Source: JAGNZR01 sp051652785 (lineage in GTDB: Bacteria; Fusobacteriota; Fusobacteriia; Fusobacteriales; Fusobacteriaceae). From it: a DNA stretch of 64,000 nt. The position numbers and the translations under genes were made by a program. The notes beneath the pieces are model-generated. The model did not search any database and had not been told where the DNA came from. It saw only the letters and a list, made by a program, of their open reading frames with translations. The stretch spans positions 39,021 to 103,020 of the forward strand of contig JBOFUX010000045.1 of NCBI GenBank assembly GCA_051652785.1, written 5' to 3'. This document shows, one piece after another, positions 36,874 through 45,764 of the stretch. Position 1 is the stretch's first letter, and every line of letters starts with the position of its first letter.

Positions 36874-38263
36874 AAACTGTAGATACAGAGTCAAAAGATG
36901 AAGTGATATTTTTAATCCACTTATATGACTTATATCTTCTATACAAAATTAACCCTTTTACTAATTCTTCTGCACCACAAAACATAACAACATAATAAAC
37001 TGGCAGATGAAATACATGAGCTGCAATATAAGCTAAAGGTATTCCTACAAACCAAGAAGTAGTACCTTGAACAACTCCACCGTAAATATTTTCTCCCCCA
37101 CCTCTAAAAATACCTACTATAATCAAAAGATTGTAAACTCTAGGTATCATAAGAACAGAATATACTAATAATACGATAATAGCATCTTTCTTTACAGTTT
37201 CTGAAACTTTAAAAATTTTAACTATAAATGGTGCTAGTACTGCTAAAAGAACTGCTAAAACTATACCTATTTGCATAGCTAAGCTAGTTATTCTATCTGC
37301 AAAAGTTTTTCCTTGCTCATTTCGTCCTGCTCCAATCTCATTTCCAACAACAACAACTGCTGAATTAGCTAATCCATAAATTAAAACTAAAAATAATGTG
37401 AAAACTGTTGTACAAATTTGAATAGTTGCAATAGCTTCAGTACTTATTCTTCCATATATTGCAGAATAAGTTACTGTTGATAGCCCAAAACAAATATCAT
37501 TTAATATAATAGGGGTTGCTACTTTAAATATATTAGCAACCATAGTTCCTGATAAATTAAATAATTCTTTTACTGTTGCTTTTAAAACGTGTTCTTTAGC
37601 GTATATATAATATAAAAGAATAGAAACTTCAACAGTTCTAGCTGTTAAAGTGGCAATAGCTGCACCTTTAACACCTAATGGAGAGAAGCCTAATTTTCCA
37701 AATATAAGAATATAGTTTAGAACTCCATTAACGACTAAAGCACCAACACTTGCCCACATTGGAAGAGAACTATTTCTGACACCTCTAAGGGCAGAAGCAT
37801 AGGTAAAACTAATACCAGTTAAAATAAAGCTTAATGAGACAATAAGAAGGTAATCTCTTCCTAACTCTATAACTTTTTTATCTGTGCTGAAAATACCCAT
37901 TATTTTTCTTGGAAAAATCAGTGCAAATGCTACAAAGAGCAAAGTTATCAAAACAGATGAAATTAGTCCCACACCGAGAGTACTTTTGATATTTTTAATA
38001 TCTTTTTTTCCCCAAAGTTGTGCAATAAAAACTCCACATCCTGCTGCTACTCCAAAAATTGCAAGACTGAAAAGAAAATAGTATTGATTTGCAATTCCAA
38101 TCGCAACTAGTTCTTCTTGTCCTACATTTCCAATCATAACAGTATCTAACATATTTATAGAAGAAGCTATTAGGTTCTGAATAACTATTGGTATAGTTAT
38201 TGCTACTAAGGTTGTATAAAACTTTTTGTTTTCTTTAAATTTTTTAAAAAAATTAAATTTCAT
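36872..38263 (-). CDS. MATE family efflux transporter
   Basis: About 463 residues and 12 membrane helices in two related halves. MATE marks include IPIVIQNLIASSINMLDTVMIG in parts (residues 20-45), VAIGIANQYYFLF, ALRGVRNSSLPM, and in the second half VVVGNEIGAGRNEQG. It exports drugs or metabolites in exchange for Na+ or H+. I prefer the ATG at 38263 with AGGAG upstream. It follows a promoter and a small leader with an intrinsic terminator (about 38312-38438), so expression may be attenuated. Confidence 0.93.
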   Translation of the reverse strand: MKFNFFKKFKENKKFYTTLVAITIPIVIQNLIASSINMLDTVMIGNVGQEELVAIGIANQYYFLFSLAIFGVAAGCGVFIAQLWGKKDIKNIKSTLGVGLISSVLITLLFVAFALIFPRKIMGIFSTDKKVIELGRDYLLIVSLSFILTGISFTYASALRGVRNSSLPMWASVGALVVNGVLNYILIFGKLGFSPLGVKGAAIATLTARTVEVSILLYYIYAKEHVLKATVKELFNLSGTMVANIFKVATPIILNDICFGLSTVTYSAIYGRISTEAIATIQICTTVFTLFLVLIYGLANSAVVVVGNEIGAGRNEQGKTFADRITSLAMQIGIVLAVLLAVLAPFIVKIFKVSETVKKDAIIVLLVYSVLMIPRVYNLLIIVGIFRGGGENIYGGVVQGTTSWFVGIPLAYIAAHVFHLPVYYVVMFCGAEELVKGLILYRRYKSYKWIKNITSSFDSVSTV

Positions 38264-38311
38264 AAACACTCCTGTCTTAAATTAAAATTATTTGTAATCA
38301 TATTATAAAAA

Positions 38312-38438
38312 TAAAATGCAAAAAATAAAAACCACTTAGGTTGTCCATAGTGGTTTTCTCACTTAAAAAGTCTATAACTTCTTAATTAAATATAATTTCA
38401 TTATTAAATATTATATAGTTTTTAAAAATAAATGTCAA
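38312..38438 (-). promoter_or_regulatory. promoter and terminator leader of the MATE gene
   Basis: On the minus strand TTGACA (38433-38438), 17-base spacer, TATAAT (38410-38415), a perfect promoter. About 50 bases later a 9-bp stem AAAACCACT/AGTGGTTTT (38327-38357) is followed by TTTTTATTTTTT. This yields a ~90-base RNA or an attenuator. Small frames such as MKLYLIKKL fit inside but lack a good ribosome site. The gap 38264-38583 holds this and the array terminator. Confidence 0.75.
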
Positions 38439-38510
38439 TAAAAATATTGTTCTAGATAATGTGAAATTATTTGTTTTTTCTAAAGATATAAAATTATAAC
38501 TTTAAAAATT

Positions 38511-38542
38511 AAAAGCACTCTTAATTAAAAGAGTGCTTTTTT
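38511..38542. terminator. terminator after the CRISPR array
   Basis: AAAAGCACTCTT/AAAGAGTGCTTTTTT, GC-centred stem with A and T tracts, about 40 bases past the trailer-end repeat in the direction of array transcription. Confidence 0.85.
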
Positions 38543-38583
38543 ATTTAGTTTTTATACTTAACTATATTAGTTATAAAGTCGTA

Positions 38584-38958
38584 ATTTTAGTTTCCTTCAG
38601 TATTGGGGTAGTCTCAATCAAAATGAGAATGACTTTGAAATTGAAATAACTGTTTTAGTCCCCTTCAATATTGGGGTAGTCTCAATCGGGACTGAAAAGT
38701 ATAAAAGTTTAATAAAAGGTTTTAGTCCCCTTCAATATTGGGGTAGTCTCAATCTCATAAACCTAAGTAATGGGCAATTTGTACTTGTTTTAGTCCCCTT
38801 CAATATTGGGGTAGTCTCAATCTAAAATCTCAATACATTGTAGTAACATACAATGTTTTAGTCCCCTTCAATATTGGGGTAGTCTCAATCTAAAATCTCA
38901 ATACATTGTAGTAACATACAATGTTTTAGTCCCCTTCAATATTGGGGTAGTCTCAATC
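38584..38958 (-). CRISPR. type VI-A CRISPR array, six repeats and five spacers
   Basis: 36-base repeats at 38584, 38652, 38719, 38787, 38855 and 38923; spacers of 31-32 bases. In crRNA sense the repeat begins GATTGAGACTACCCC and ends GGGGACTAAAAC, close to Leptotrichia Cas13a repeats. The stem is CCCC/GGGG. The copy at 38584 has four changes and marks the trailer end, so the leader is at the high-coordinate side and transcription is on the minus strand, like the cas genes. The two spacers nearest the leader (38823-38854 and 38891-38922) are identical. Confidence 0.98.
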
Positions 38959-39020
38959 CCATAGAATTTCTTTTTCTGGGAGATATATTTAATTATAGCA
39001 CAATATCATCACAATTCCAA
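38959..39020 (-). promoter_or_regulatory. CRISPR leader with promoter
   Basis: On the minus strand TTGGAA (39015-39020), exactly 17 bases, TATAAT (38992-38997); the first repeat begins 34 bases beyond the -10. The -35 lies inside the last codons of cas2. A near copy lies upstream of the whole operon at 45166-45225. Confidence 0.85.
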
Positions 39021-39338
39021 TATTATTTTTTCTTCACTTAGTATTTTTTCATTAAAACTTTTCTCCCCTGATATGGTTTCCATAAGATTGAACTGAGCTT
39101 TGGTTAATGTTATCATTCTTATATTCGATTCTTTCGGTGCAATTCTCTTTAATTCTTTTAAATGTAGATTAGCTGTTGTTTTATATTTAAATTTACAAAC
39201 ATAAACTGATTCTTGAATTTGATAATATCCTTTTCTTAACAATTCATTTCTAAACGTCGTATACTCACGTCTCATTTTATTATTTTGAACAGATATATCA
39301 TATATAATCATCCCAATAAAACTTGGATTAATAATCAT
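39009..39338 (-). CDS. cas2: CRISPR-associated endoribonuclease-like Cas2
   Basis: About 109 residues. The ferredoxin-like fold starts at MIIYDISVQNNKMRREYTTF with the metal-site Asp in YDIS, then GYYQIQESVYVCKF, as in type II-like Cas2. With Cas1 it integrates new spacers. The start is uncertain: ATG at 39338 or, more like most Cas2 proteins, the ATG at 39311 that begins MIIYDIS. It overlaps the cas1 3' end and ends 50 bases from the first repeat. Confidence 0.93.
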   Translation of the reverse strand: MIINPSFIGMIIYDISVQNNKMRREYTTFRNELLRKGYYQIQESVYVCKFKYKTTANLHLKELKRIAPKESNIRMITLTKAQFNLMETISGEKSFNEKILSEEKIILEL

Positions 39339-40257
39339 AATCTTCAATCACCAACTGTGGAAATATTATTTCCTCTGTTTTTTCACTCATATATGAGATT
39401 ATATTATCTACAAATCTTTCTATTACATAATCAAGGTCATTGAAAGAATCTTTATATTTTATATTTTGAAACAATATTTTTAAAATTGTATTTCTATATT
39501 CTTTGGATAAGTCTTCATATTTTCCTAAATTACTCCAAACTACATAGTCTACAATAGGTCTAAAAATTTCTATAATATCATCTGCTAAATTAAAATTATT
39601 AAACATACTTTTGTGCTCTATACCTAGAGCAGGATGTAGCCCTTTAGAAATCAGTATTTTAGCAACTAATGTCCTCACTAAAGTATAACCATAATTTAGT
39701 GCTGCATTATCAACATCATTATTAAATCTTCTGAATTCCTCTCCAAAAACTCTTTGGAAATATATCCTTGCACTAACTCCTTCAATTGATTTTAATTCTG
39801 TTGTAAAATTTCCTTTTTCTATCTTTTCTAACATTTCACTTAAATAATCAACACCATCATATTCCTCTATAAAATATAATAATTCTTTTTGATTTTTAAT
39901 TTTATTATATATAATTTGTTGAAAACAACTTTGTTTTCTTTCTACACTCCAATCTTTTTGCTCATAAATTCTTTCTGTAACTTTATAATTGGAATATAAA
40001 TCGAAAACTTGAAGTTGAGGTTGGTATTTCTCGTTACATATAATAGTATGTATTTTATTATTACTTAATTCTAACAGTGTTTTTATTGTAATTGAGGAAT
40101 ATACATTTTCTATTATAATTAGTCTTATATCTTTTAATGATATTCCTTTCTTTTCCTCTATTTCTAATAATTCTCCTTCTGAATCTATATTATTTAGAAC
40201 TATTAGTTTGTTGTTACTTATACTGATTTTATCCCCTTCAGATATTTTTATAATCAT
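39328..40257 (-). CDS. cas1: CRISPR-associated integrase Cas1
   Basis: 309 residues. Catalytic residues fit: Glu159 in SIEGVSARIYF, His215 in LGIEHKSMFN, and Asp226/227 in NLADDIIEIFRP. The beta-sheet N-terminus (to ~85) and helical C-terminal domain are typical of the type II/VI-A branch. It inserts spacers into the array with Cas2. Its ribosome binding site GGAG lies in the final codons of the 42-codon ORF directly upstream, so translation is probably coupled. Confidence 0.96.
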   Translation of the reverse strand: MIIKISEGDKISISNNKLIVLNNIDSEGELLEIEEKKGISLKDIRLIIIENVYSSITIKTLLELSNNKIHTIICNEKYQPQLQVFDLYSNYKVTERIYEQKDWSVERKQSCFQQIIYNKIKNQKELLYFIEEYDGVDYLSEMLEKIEKGNFTTELKSIEGVSARIYFQRVFGEEFRRFNNDVDNAALNYGYTLVRTLVAKILISKGLHPALGIEHKSMFNNFNLADDIIEIFRPIVDYVVWSNLGKYEDLSKEYRNTILKILFQNIKYKDSFNDLDYVIERFVDNIISYMSEKTEEIIFPQLVIEDYDY

Positions 40258-40260
40258 CTT

Positions 40261-40389
40261 TTATACTCCAGAATTGTTTTTATAAGTTAATAGTTTTTTT
40301 ATTAATTCAACATTACTTTCGCCGTTATAGTGCTCTAAATTTAAAATAGAAACTTTTTTATGAATAATTATTTTAGAAAAATTATTCAT
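40261..40389 (-). CDS. small 42-residue protein between cas13a and cas1
   Basis: A short frame filling the gap between cas13a and cas1. Its ATG overlaps the cas13a TGA as ATGA, with AAAGGAAAC just upstream as a ribosome binding site, and it ends three bases before the cas1 ATG. The product starts MNNFSKIIIHKKVSIL and ends with TYKNNSGV; about a quarter of its residues are Lys, His or Arg. I recognise no family. The tight ATGA overlap and the gap-filling placement favour real translation. It could also be a relic. Confidence 0.55.
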   Translation of the reverse strand: MNNFSKIIIHKKVSILNLEHYNGESNVELIKKLLTYKNNSGV

Positions 40390-43300
40390 ATTTTGTTTCC
40401 TTTTGCCCATTTCTTTAAATTATCAAAAAAATTATTGTTGTCGTCTTCTAGTACTTTACTTTGAATTCCTAATAACTCTAGCATATATTTAACTTCTATT
40501 TTTGATATATTTTCAAGATTGAATTTAAATTTATTTTTTTCTGAATATATATTATTCCATTTTGAATAATATGAGCAATTATCTTTTGAATCAATATTTT
40601 TTATTTTTACTATGTTATGATTTTCTAAAATTTTGGTTTCTATTTTTCTTACTTCATTTCTTTTTTTCATATCATATGAATTAAAATTTTCAAATTTTTT
40701 ATAAATAGTTTTTATTTCTTCTTTTTCTTCTTTTTTTAATGGATTTTTTTGATATATATTTAAATGGCATATATCATTTCTAAGAGAATTTGAATTTTCA
40801 TATTTTTCACTTTGAAATTCTTCTAATTTTTTAAATATTTTCTTTTTTTCTACTCCCCCCAAACTAATTCCTATTTTTTCACCTTGCAAAGTCCAAACCA
40901 TCATTCTATTTAAATATTCTCTATAAAGTTTTTTATTCGCGATTAATTGATTTAAGTTCATCACTCTTTGATAAAAATTATATTCATTTATACTATCATT
41001 ATAAGAAACTAATTTTTTTGCAATTTTTATAAACTCTTCATCATTGATTTTATTCTCAAAATACTCATAATATTTGTTGTACTTAACATCTTTAGCTCCC
41101 TTTTTATCATTAGCCTCAGCTTCTTTTTTAAAATAGTTTTGAATATTACGTTTCATTTCCATATAATATTGAATTTTAGTTTTATTTAAAATATCGTTTT
41201 CTGGAATACTAATTTCTATTTTTTTTGGCATCTCTTCTTTTTCTAGTTCTTCTTTTGACATAAGCTTATTATAATAACTTATTTTATCCAAAACTTTTTT
41301 ATAATCTAACCCTATTTTCTCCATTGCTAGTATGTGTTTCTCTACTATATATCCCAATGTTTTTTGTCCACACTCATTTTTAAAAAAATTGTTAGGTAAA
41401 ATTAACCTTTGTTCTTCAACTTTCTCTCCTGCAAAAGGGTAAACTTTTTGACCTTCAATTTGGTTTTTACTTTCTCTTATATAAAAAATTTTACCTATTT
41501 CATTAAATACACGATTCTTTTTTTTTCCTAAATTATATGCCTTTAAAACATTCTCACTAAAATCTTCAAAATACACTTTTTCATTATCTACCTCTTTTGT
41601 AAAATTTTCTATTTTAATTTTACAATTAATATTTTGAATTAAATTATTTAATTCCTCCATAAAGTTTTTTATTGAATCATTTTCATCTAATATATTATCA
41701 AGTTTTAGAATTTCTTTTAATATCATATTTATATCTTTACAATTATATTTTATTCTTAAACTTTCTACTAAACTTATAAATCTTTGTAACGTTTGGCTAA
41801 TTTCATTTTTCACATCATTGGTTCCTAATAAAACTGTACCATAAATAGATTTTAGAAATAATAAATTAAAGTTTTTATCTGGAGCTACTAATTTTTTCTC
41901 AAGTTTTTCTTTTATTTTTCCTTCTACTTCTGAACTATTTTTATTTTTTTCTCCTATTAGTTTAATAATAATATCTTTTTTTTCTAATATTTTTCTGAAA
42001 ATTTCCCCAACTATTTTTATATATTTTTGCTCAAACTTTCTAATTTCGTCTACTTTTCCTTGTTTTTGTATTATCATTTCTTGTTTATATTGTGCTATTC
42101 CTTTTTCTTTTAACTCTTTTAAATCTTTTTCATCTATAATAAATTTTTCAATTTCTTTTTTTTCATCATAATTCTCAATTATTTCTTTAGATAATTTTTC
42201 GAATCCATAATTATAAATTAAACTATACGCATAAAACACGCTATTTTCTTCTTCTTTTCTTTCTTCTTCTGATATACTTCTAAGGTCCTCTTTAGAATTT
42301 AAAGATAAACATCTATATATTTTACTAAATCTTGGTAAATAATTTGGTTTTATTGAATTAATATCAATTTCATCAAATATTTTCTCTAATAATTCCAAGG
42401 AAATAAATTCAAAACAGTTATTTGATTTTAATTTTTTTAACTCATACTCTAATAATTTATCTTTTAAATTTTTATCACAATATGATTTTAAAAATTCAGT
42501 ATTTAGTATACATAAGTCTTCTTTATTTTTTGAAGCTTTTAAATTAAATACTTGATTATGAAGAGAGTAATTTCTTAGTAAATATGCCATTTTTATAAAT
42601 ATTATTTTTTTATCCTCAATTTTTTTTCCATTTATATTTTCTTTTATAACAGCCTCTAACTCTCCTAATGTTGCTTTACTAAATATTTCATCATATTCTT
42701 TTATTTCCGAAATACCAGTAACTACTGCTTCATATACAGATTTAATTAATTTTAATTTCAACGTATCAATAACTTTCAAAATAGGTTTTGTTCCTTCACT
42801 TAATTTAATAGCTGCATATTTTGATATTAAACTATCTTCTACTTTTTTCACTATTATTTTATTTTTTATACTATTAAATATTTTTATTTTAAGCTCTGAT
42901 TCATCAAAAATCATTTTTATTTTTGTAAATTTTATCTCTCCATTTTCTTTTAAAATTTGCTTTATTTTTTTTGCTCTACCTAGCATATATCTGTGAATAT
43001 ACTTTATATAATATTTTTTTTCACCATTATCTGCATACTTCCATTCTTTAAAAGTTTGATTATAATGTTCCTTTATGATGTTAAATATTTCAATCTCATC
43101 ATGTGCAAATTTTTGCACTTTCCCTTTTGAGTCTTTTTTATTTTTTAAGTCTTTTTCATCTTTTAGTATTTTTTTTATTAAGGATTTTAATTTATATTCT
43201 TTAATTGCTTTTTCTACTTCATCTTTTACATACTCTATTTTACTATCTTTTATAATATTAACTGTTGCTCTTTTTGAATCTAATGTAGTTTCTTTATATA

Positions 43301-44171
43301 TATTTAATTTATTTTTTAGTAATCTATATGTAGTATCAAAGTATTTTTTTAATTCAATCTCTAATCTTTCTTTATTTTTTTCTTTATTTTTCAAGTAATT
43401 AATAATTTTTTTTAAAAGTTTTTTATGAATAGATGTTGGTTGAAAAATGTTTTCATTTATTGAATTTTCATCTACTAAGTCTATTTTTTCATTCTTTACA
43501 ATTTCTTTACACAAATTGTATTTATCAATAGTCATTACGGCTTCACAAATTGATTTGGATATTTCTAATTTTTCACTGTCATATTTATAGCCATTATTTT
43601 TAATTGATATGAATATCATATTTAATTTTTCTTCTAATTCTTCTATAAAAGTTCCTCTCGCTTTAGTCAATTCTTCCTCTATAATATTCATTTTATAAAA
43701 ATAATACTCACCTTTTTCATCTTTTTTATAAACTTTTGGTTTTAAACTTTTTTTATCTTCTCTATAAACTTCTGGTTTTGAACTTTTTTCAAAGGTAATA
43801 GTGGCTCGAATAACTATTTCATCCTTATAAATATCTGGTAAATTTTTTTCTCTTCTTTTTTCTGAAAATTTTCTATAAAGGACATCTGTCGAATTTTTTA
43901 TATCTATTTTTTCAAAAATATTGTTTTCTTTTTTATATGCTGTCATTGTTTTTAAAAATTTTTTGTTGCCCTCTCCATACATATTTTTCAACTTTTTGTT
44001 GTTCTCAACATATTTTTTAATTAATTCACTGTCGTTTATATATATTCTCTCCTTGTCTTTTATATAATAATAACTATCTTTATCTCGTTCTGAATTTCTA
44101 AACACCTCGTATTTCACAACAGTTTCTTCATACCATTTTTTTTTGCTTACTTTGTAAACGCCTTTTCCCAT
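40386..44171 (-). CDS. cas13a: CRISPR RNA-guided RNase Cas13a (C2c2)
   Basis: 1261 residues. Two HEPN catalytic motifs R-N-x3-H are intact: RNYSLH (Arg533-His538) and RNDICH (Arg1131-His1136). The spacing and length are those of Cas13a, as are the repeats nearby. It should process its own pre-crRNA through the N-terminal lobe and cut target RNA, then bystander RNA. No zinc finger or TM is seen; lysine content is very high. It lies 15 bases behind the membrane protein gene and is coupled to the 42-codon ORF. Active by all visible residues. Orthology to named Cas13a subgroups would need a tree. Confidence 0.96.
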   Translation of the reverse strand: MGKGVYKVSKKKWYEETVVKYEVFRNSERDKDSYYYIKDKERIYINDSELIKKYVENNKKLKNMYGEGNKKFLKTMTAYKKENNIFEKIDIKNSTDVLYRKFSEKRREKNLPDIYKDEIVIRATITFEKSSKPEVYREDKKSLKPKVYKKDEKGEYYFYKMNIIEEELTKARGTFIEELEEKLNMIFISIKNNGYKYDSEKLEISKSICEAVMTIDKYNLCKEIVKNEKIDLVDENSINENIFQPTSIHKKLLKKIINYLKNKEKNKERLEIELKKYFDTTYRLLKNKLNIYKETTLDSKRATVNIIKDSKIEYVKDEVEKAIKEYKLKSLIKKILKDEKDLKNKKDSKGKVQKFAHDEIEIFNIIKEHYNQTFKEWKYADNGEKKYYIKYIHRYMLGRAKKIKQILKENGEIKFTKIKMIFDESELKIKIFNSIKNKIIVKKVEDSLISKYAAIKLSEGTKPILKVIDTLKLKLIKSVYEAVVTGISEIKEYDEIFSKATLGELEAVIKENINGKKIEDKKIIFIKMAYLLRNYSLHNQVFNLKASKNKEDLCILNTEFLKSYCDKNLKDKLLEYELKKLKSNNCFEFISLELLEKIFDEIDINSIKPNYLPRFSKIYRCLSLNSKEDLRSISEEERKEEENSVFYAYSLIYNYGFEKLSKEIIENYDEKKEIEKFIIDEKDLKELKEKGIAQYKQEMIIQKQGKVDEIRKFEQKYIKIVGEIFRKILEKKDIIIKLIGEKNKNSSEVEGKIKEKLEKKLVAPDKNFNLLFLKSIYGTVLLGTNDVKNEISQTLQRFISLVESLRIKYNCKDINMILKEILKLDNILDENDSIKNFMEELNNLIQNINCKIKIENFTKEVDNEKVYFEDFSENVLKAYNLGKKKNRVFNEIGKIFYIRESKNQIEGQKVYPFAGEKVEEQRLILPNNFFKNECGQKTLGYIVEKHILAMEKIGLDYKKVLDKISYYNKLMSKEELEKEEMPKKIEISIPENDILNKTKIQYYMEMKRNIQNYFKKEAEANDKKGAKDVKYNKYYEYFENKINDEEFIKIAKKLVSYNDSINEYNFYQRVMNLNQLIANKKLYREYLNRMMVWTLQGEKIGISLGGVEKKKIFKKLEEFQSEKYENSNSLRNDICHLNIYQKNPLKKEEKEEIKTIYKKFENFNSYDMKKRNEVRKIETKILENHNIVKIKNIDSKDNCSYYSKWNNIYSEKNKFKFNLENISKIEVKYMLELLGIQSKVLEDDNNNFFDNLKKWAKGNKI

Positions 44172-44186
44172 TTAAAGCACCCCATA

Positions 44187-45017
44187 TCATTTTTTATTAT
44201 ATTCATTTAATATTGTTTTGAAATATTCAAAATCATTATATATATTTTTTAGTTCTTTTAATCTTTCTTCTGTCTTTTCTATATAATAGCAATTTTCACT
44301 CACTTGCTTCTCAAACCCATTATTATATTCCCATATTTCTTTTAATATTTCTTTAGTCTCAATATCTATATTAGAAATATTTATTTTTTCATGCAAATTT
44401 AATTTATACTTTACTTTTTTAGAATGAATTATTTTATAGTATTTATAATTAGAAATTTCTTTACTTAATATTTTTCCAATCAATTCTTTATGTGGAGCAT
44501 AGACTAGAATACCTCTTAGTAGCTTTAAATCTTCTATTATTTTATAAATAAAATTAAAAGCTTCTTTTAACGCTTTATTATCTGCTGAATAATATATTAT
44601 TTTTTTATTTTCATCAATAATACAATCTAATATACTATAAAATCTATCACTTTTTAGTCGGTTTTCTACATATTTTTTTTTGAATTCTTCTTTCTTTGCA
44701 ATTATGTATTTTTCAAAATTTCTCTTCTCTAGTAGGTATAAAAAACTTTCTTCTATTATTTTTTTTTCAATTAAATTACTCACTATTTCTAAATCATTAT
44801 TTCTTTTATTATTTTTGATTTCTTCCTTTGAATGTTTAAGGTTTTCTCCTAGTATTTCATTACTTTTTTTCATTTCTTTTATATTTTTTTTAGTTTCTTT
44901 TATTATTTTTCTATTATATAAAAGAGTAATACATATTAATAAAAAAGTTAACACAGTGCCCATTGCGGTAATTAATTTTTCATATTTTATTGTTATTTCA
45001 AGAATTTTTTCTAACAC
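44187..45017 (-). CDS. single-pass membrane protein of unknown function, first gene of the cas13a operon
   Basis: 276 residues starting with a GTG behind AAAGGAG; the ATG three bases earlier in another frame stops at once. A hydrophobic helix lies at about 17-35 (AMGTVLTFLLICITLLY), a coiled coil rich in Lys/Glu follows (about 38-80), then a mixed helical domain with no motif I recognise. I find no HEPN-type R-x4-H motif. It is co-directional with cas13a, 15 bases apart. Cas13b systems have membrane partners (Csx27, Csx28); a similar role here is inference. Cas13a loci are usually described without such a partner. Confidence 0.75.
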   Translation of the reverse strand: MLEKILEITIKYEKLITAMGTVLTFLLICITLLYNRKIIKETKKNIKEMKKSNEILGENLKHSKEEIKNNKRNNDLEIVSNLIEKKIIEESFLYLLEKRNFEKYIIAKKEEFKKKYVENRLKSDRFYSILDCIIDENKKIIYYSADNKALKEAFNFIYKIIEDLKLLRGILVYAPHKELIGKILSKEISNYKYYKIIHSKKVKYKLNLHEKINISNIDIETKEILKEIWEYNNGFEKQVSENCYYIEKTEERLKELKNIYNDFEYFKTILNEYNKK

Positions 45018-45129
45018 ATTTTCTCCTTTAATTTTCTCAAAAAAAAAAATTTAAACAAACATTTCAACCAACGTTAATATAGGTGTTTTTATGTTTATTT
45101 AAAAACAATTATAATATTTTGTTAATGAC

Positions 45130-45225
45130 AAATTATACTTCTTTAATATTGAGGTAGTCTCAATCCCCTAGTATTTTTTTCTAGGTGATGTATTTCATTA
45201 TAGCACAATAGCATCACAACTCAAG
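45130..45225 (-). promoter_or_regulatory. leader-like promoter and degenerate CRISPR repeat heading the cas operon
   Basis: 45130-45165 matches the CRISPR repeat at 27 of 36 bases, with the leader-side half nearly perfect. The flank 45166-45219 aligns with the array leader with a 2-base gap, including TATAAT on the minus strand (45197-45202) and a weaker -35 (CTTGAG, 45220-45225). Transcription would start about 25 bases before the repeat, placing it in the 5' leader of the operon, about 113 bases upstream of the GTG. The gap 45018-45346 also holds a terminator (45244-45298). Confidence 0.85.
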
Positions 45226-45243
45226 GTGCTTTTTTCTTCTCAT

Positions 45244-45298
45244 AAAAAAAAACTTTAAATTAGTTTTGATATTTCACACTAATTTAAAGTTTTTTTTA
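45244..45298. terminator. terminator of the surface-fibre cluster
   Basis: Stem AAAACTTTAAATTAGT and complement with T and A tracts, about 50 bases after the last gene of the fibre cluster. Confidence 0.9.
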
Positions 45299-45346
45299 TT
45301 AATTCCTTTGTATTTTCTTTATCTTCCATCTCTTATATCTTATATC

Positions 45347-45751
45347 TTATTCCTCTTTTTCTTTGATTATATATTTTTGTTTAATACGTATTTTTTTATT
45401 AATTATTATTTTATTTTCTCTTTGTTTAGACAAATTTCTTTCATAAAAAACTAAATAATAACTATTTTCTCCTTTTTTACCTTCACCTCTTATCCTTATT
45501 TTTATAAGTTTTGTAGCCTCTGGTTTCAGCGTAAATTTAGAGGGTGAAATCTTTATATTGGAATATTCTCCCTCTATGAATACTTCATACTGTTTTATAT
45601 CTTGAGTATTATTATAAAGAGAATATTCTTTAGATTTTGATTTTAATATTCCTCTTTCAATTACCTCATCAAAATTTACTTTATCTATTTGAAAAGAATA
45701 ACTCATAATACTTATCATAAAGGTCAATATATAAAATATATGTTTTCTCAT
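45347..45751 (-). CDS. small periplasmic chaperone-like protein
   Basis: About 134 residues after choosing the ATG at 45751 behind AAGGA. Signal-like N-terminus (KHIFYILTFMISIMSYSF). The rest resembles one immunoglobulin-like domain of pilus chaperones: YNNTQDIKQYEVFIEGEY, KISPSKFTLKPEATKLIKIRI, and YYLVFYER. It lacks the second domain of normal chaperones, so it is either a reduced chaperone or a subunit. Last gene of the fibre cluster. A 12-bp hairpin (45765-45816) sits just upstream. Confidence 0.6.
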   Translation of the reverse strand: MRKHIFYILTFMISIMSYSFQIDKVNFDEVIERGILKSKSKEYSLYNNTQDIKQYEVFIEGEYSNIKISPSKFTLKPEATKLIKIRIRGEGKKGENSYYLVFYERNLSKQRENKIIINKKIRIKQKYIIKEKEE

Positions 45752-45764
45752 ATTTTCCTTATCA

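Noticed and set aside
40386..44171. Cas13b or Cas13d assignment
   Set aside because: Repeat sequence, presence of adjacent cas1-cas2, HEPN spacing and length fit Cas13a; Cas13d is shorter and Cas13b has HEPN motifs near both termini.
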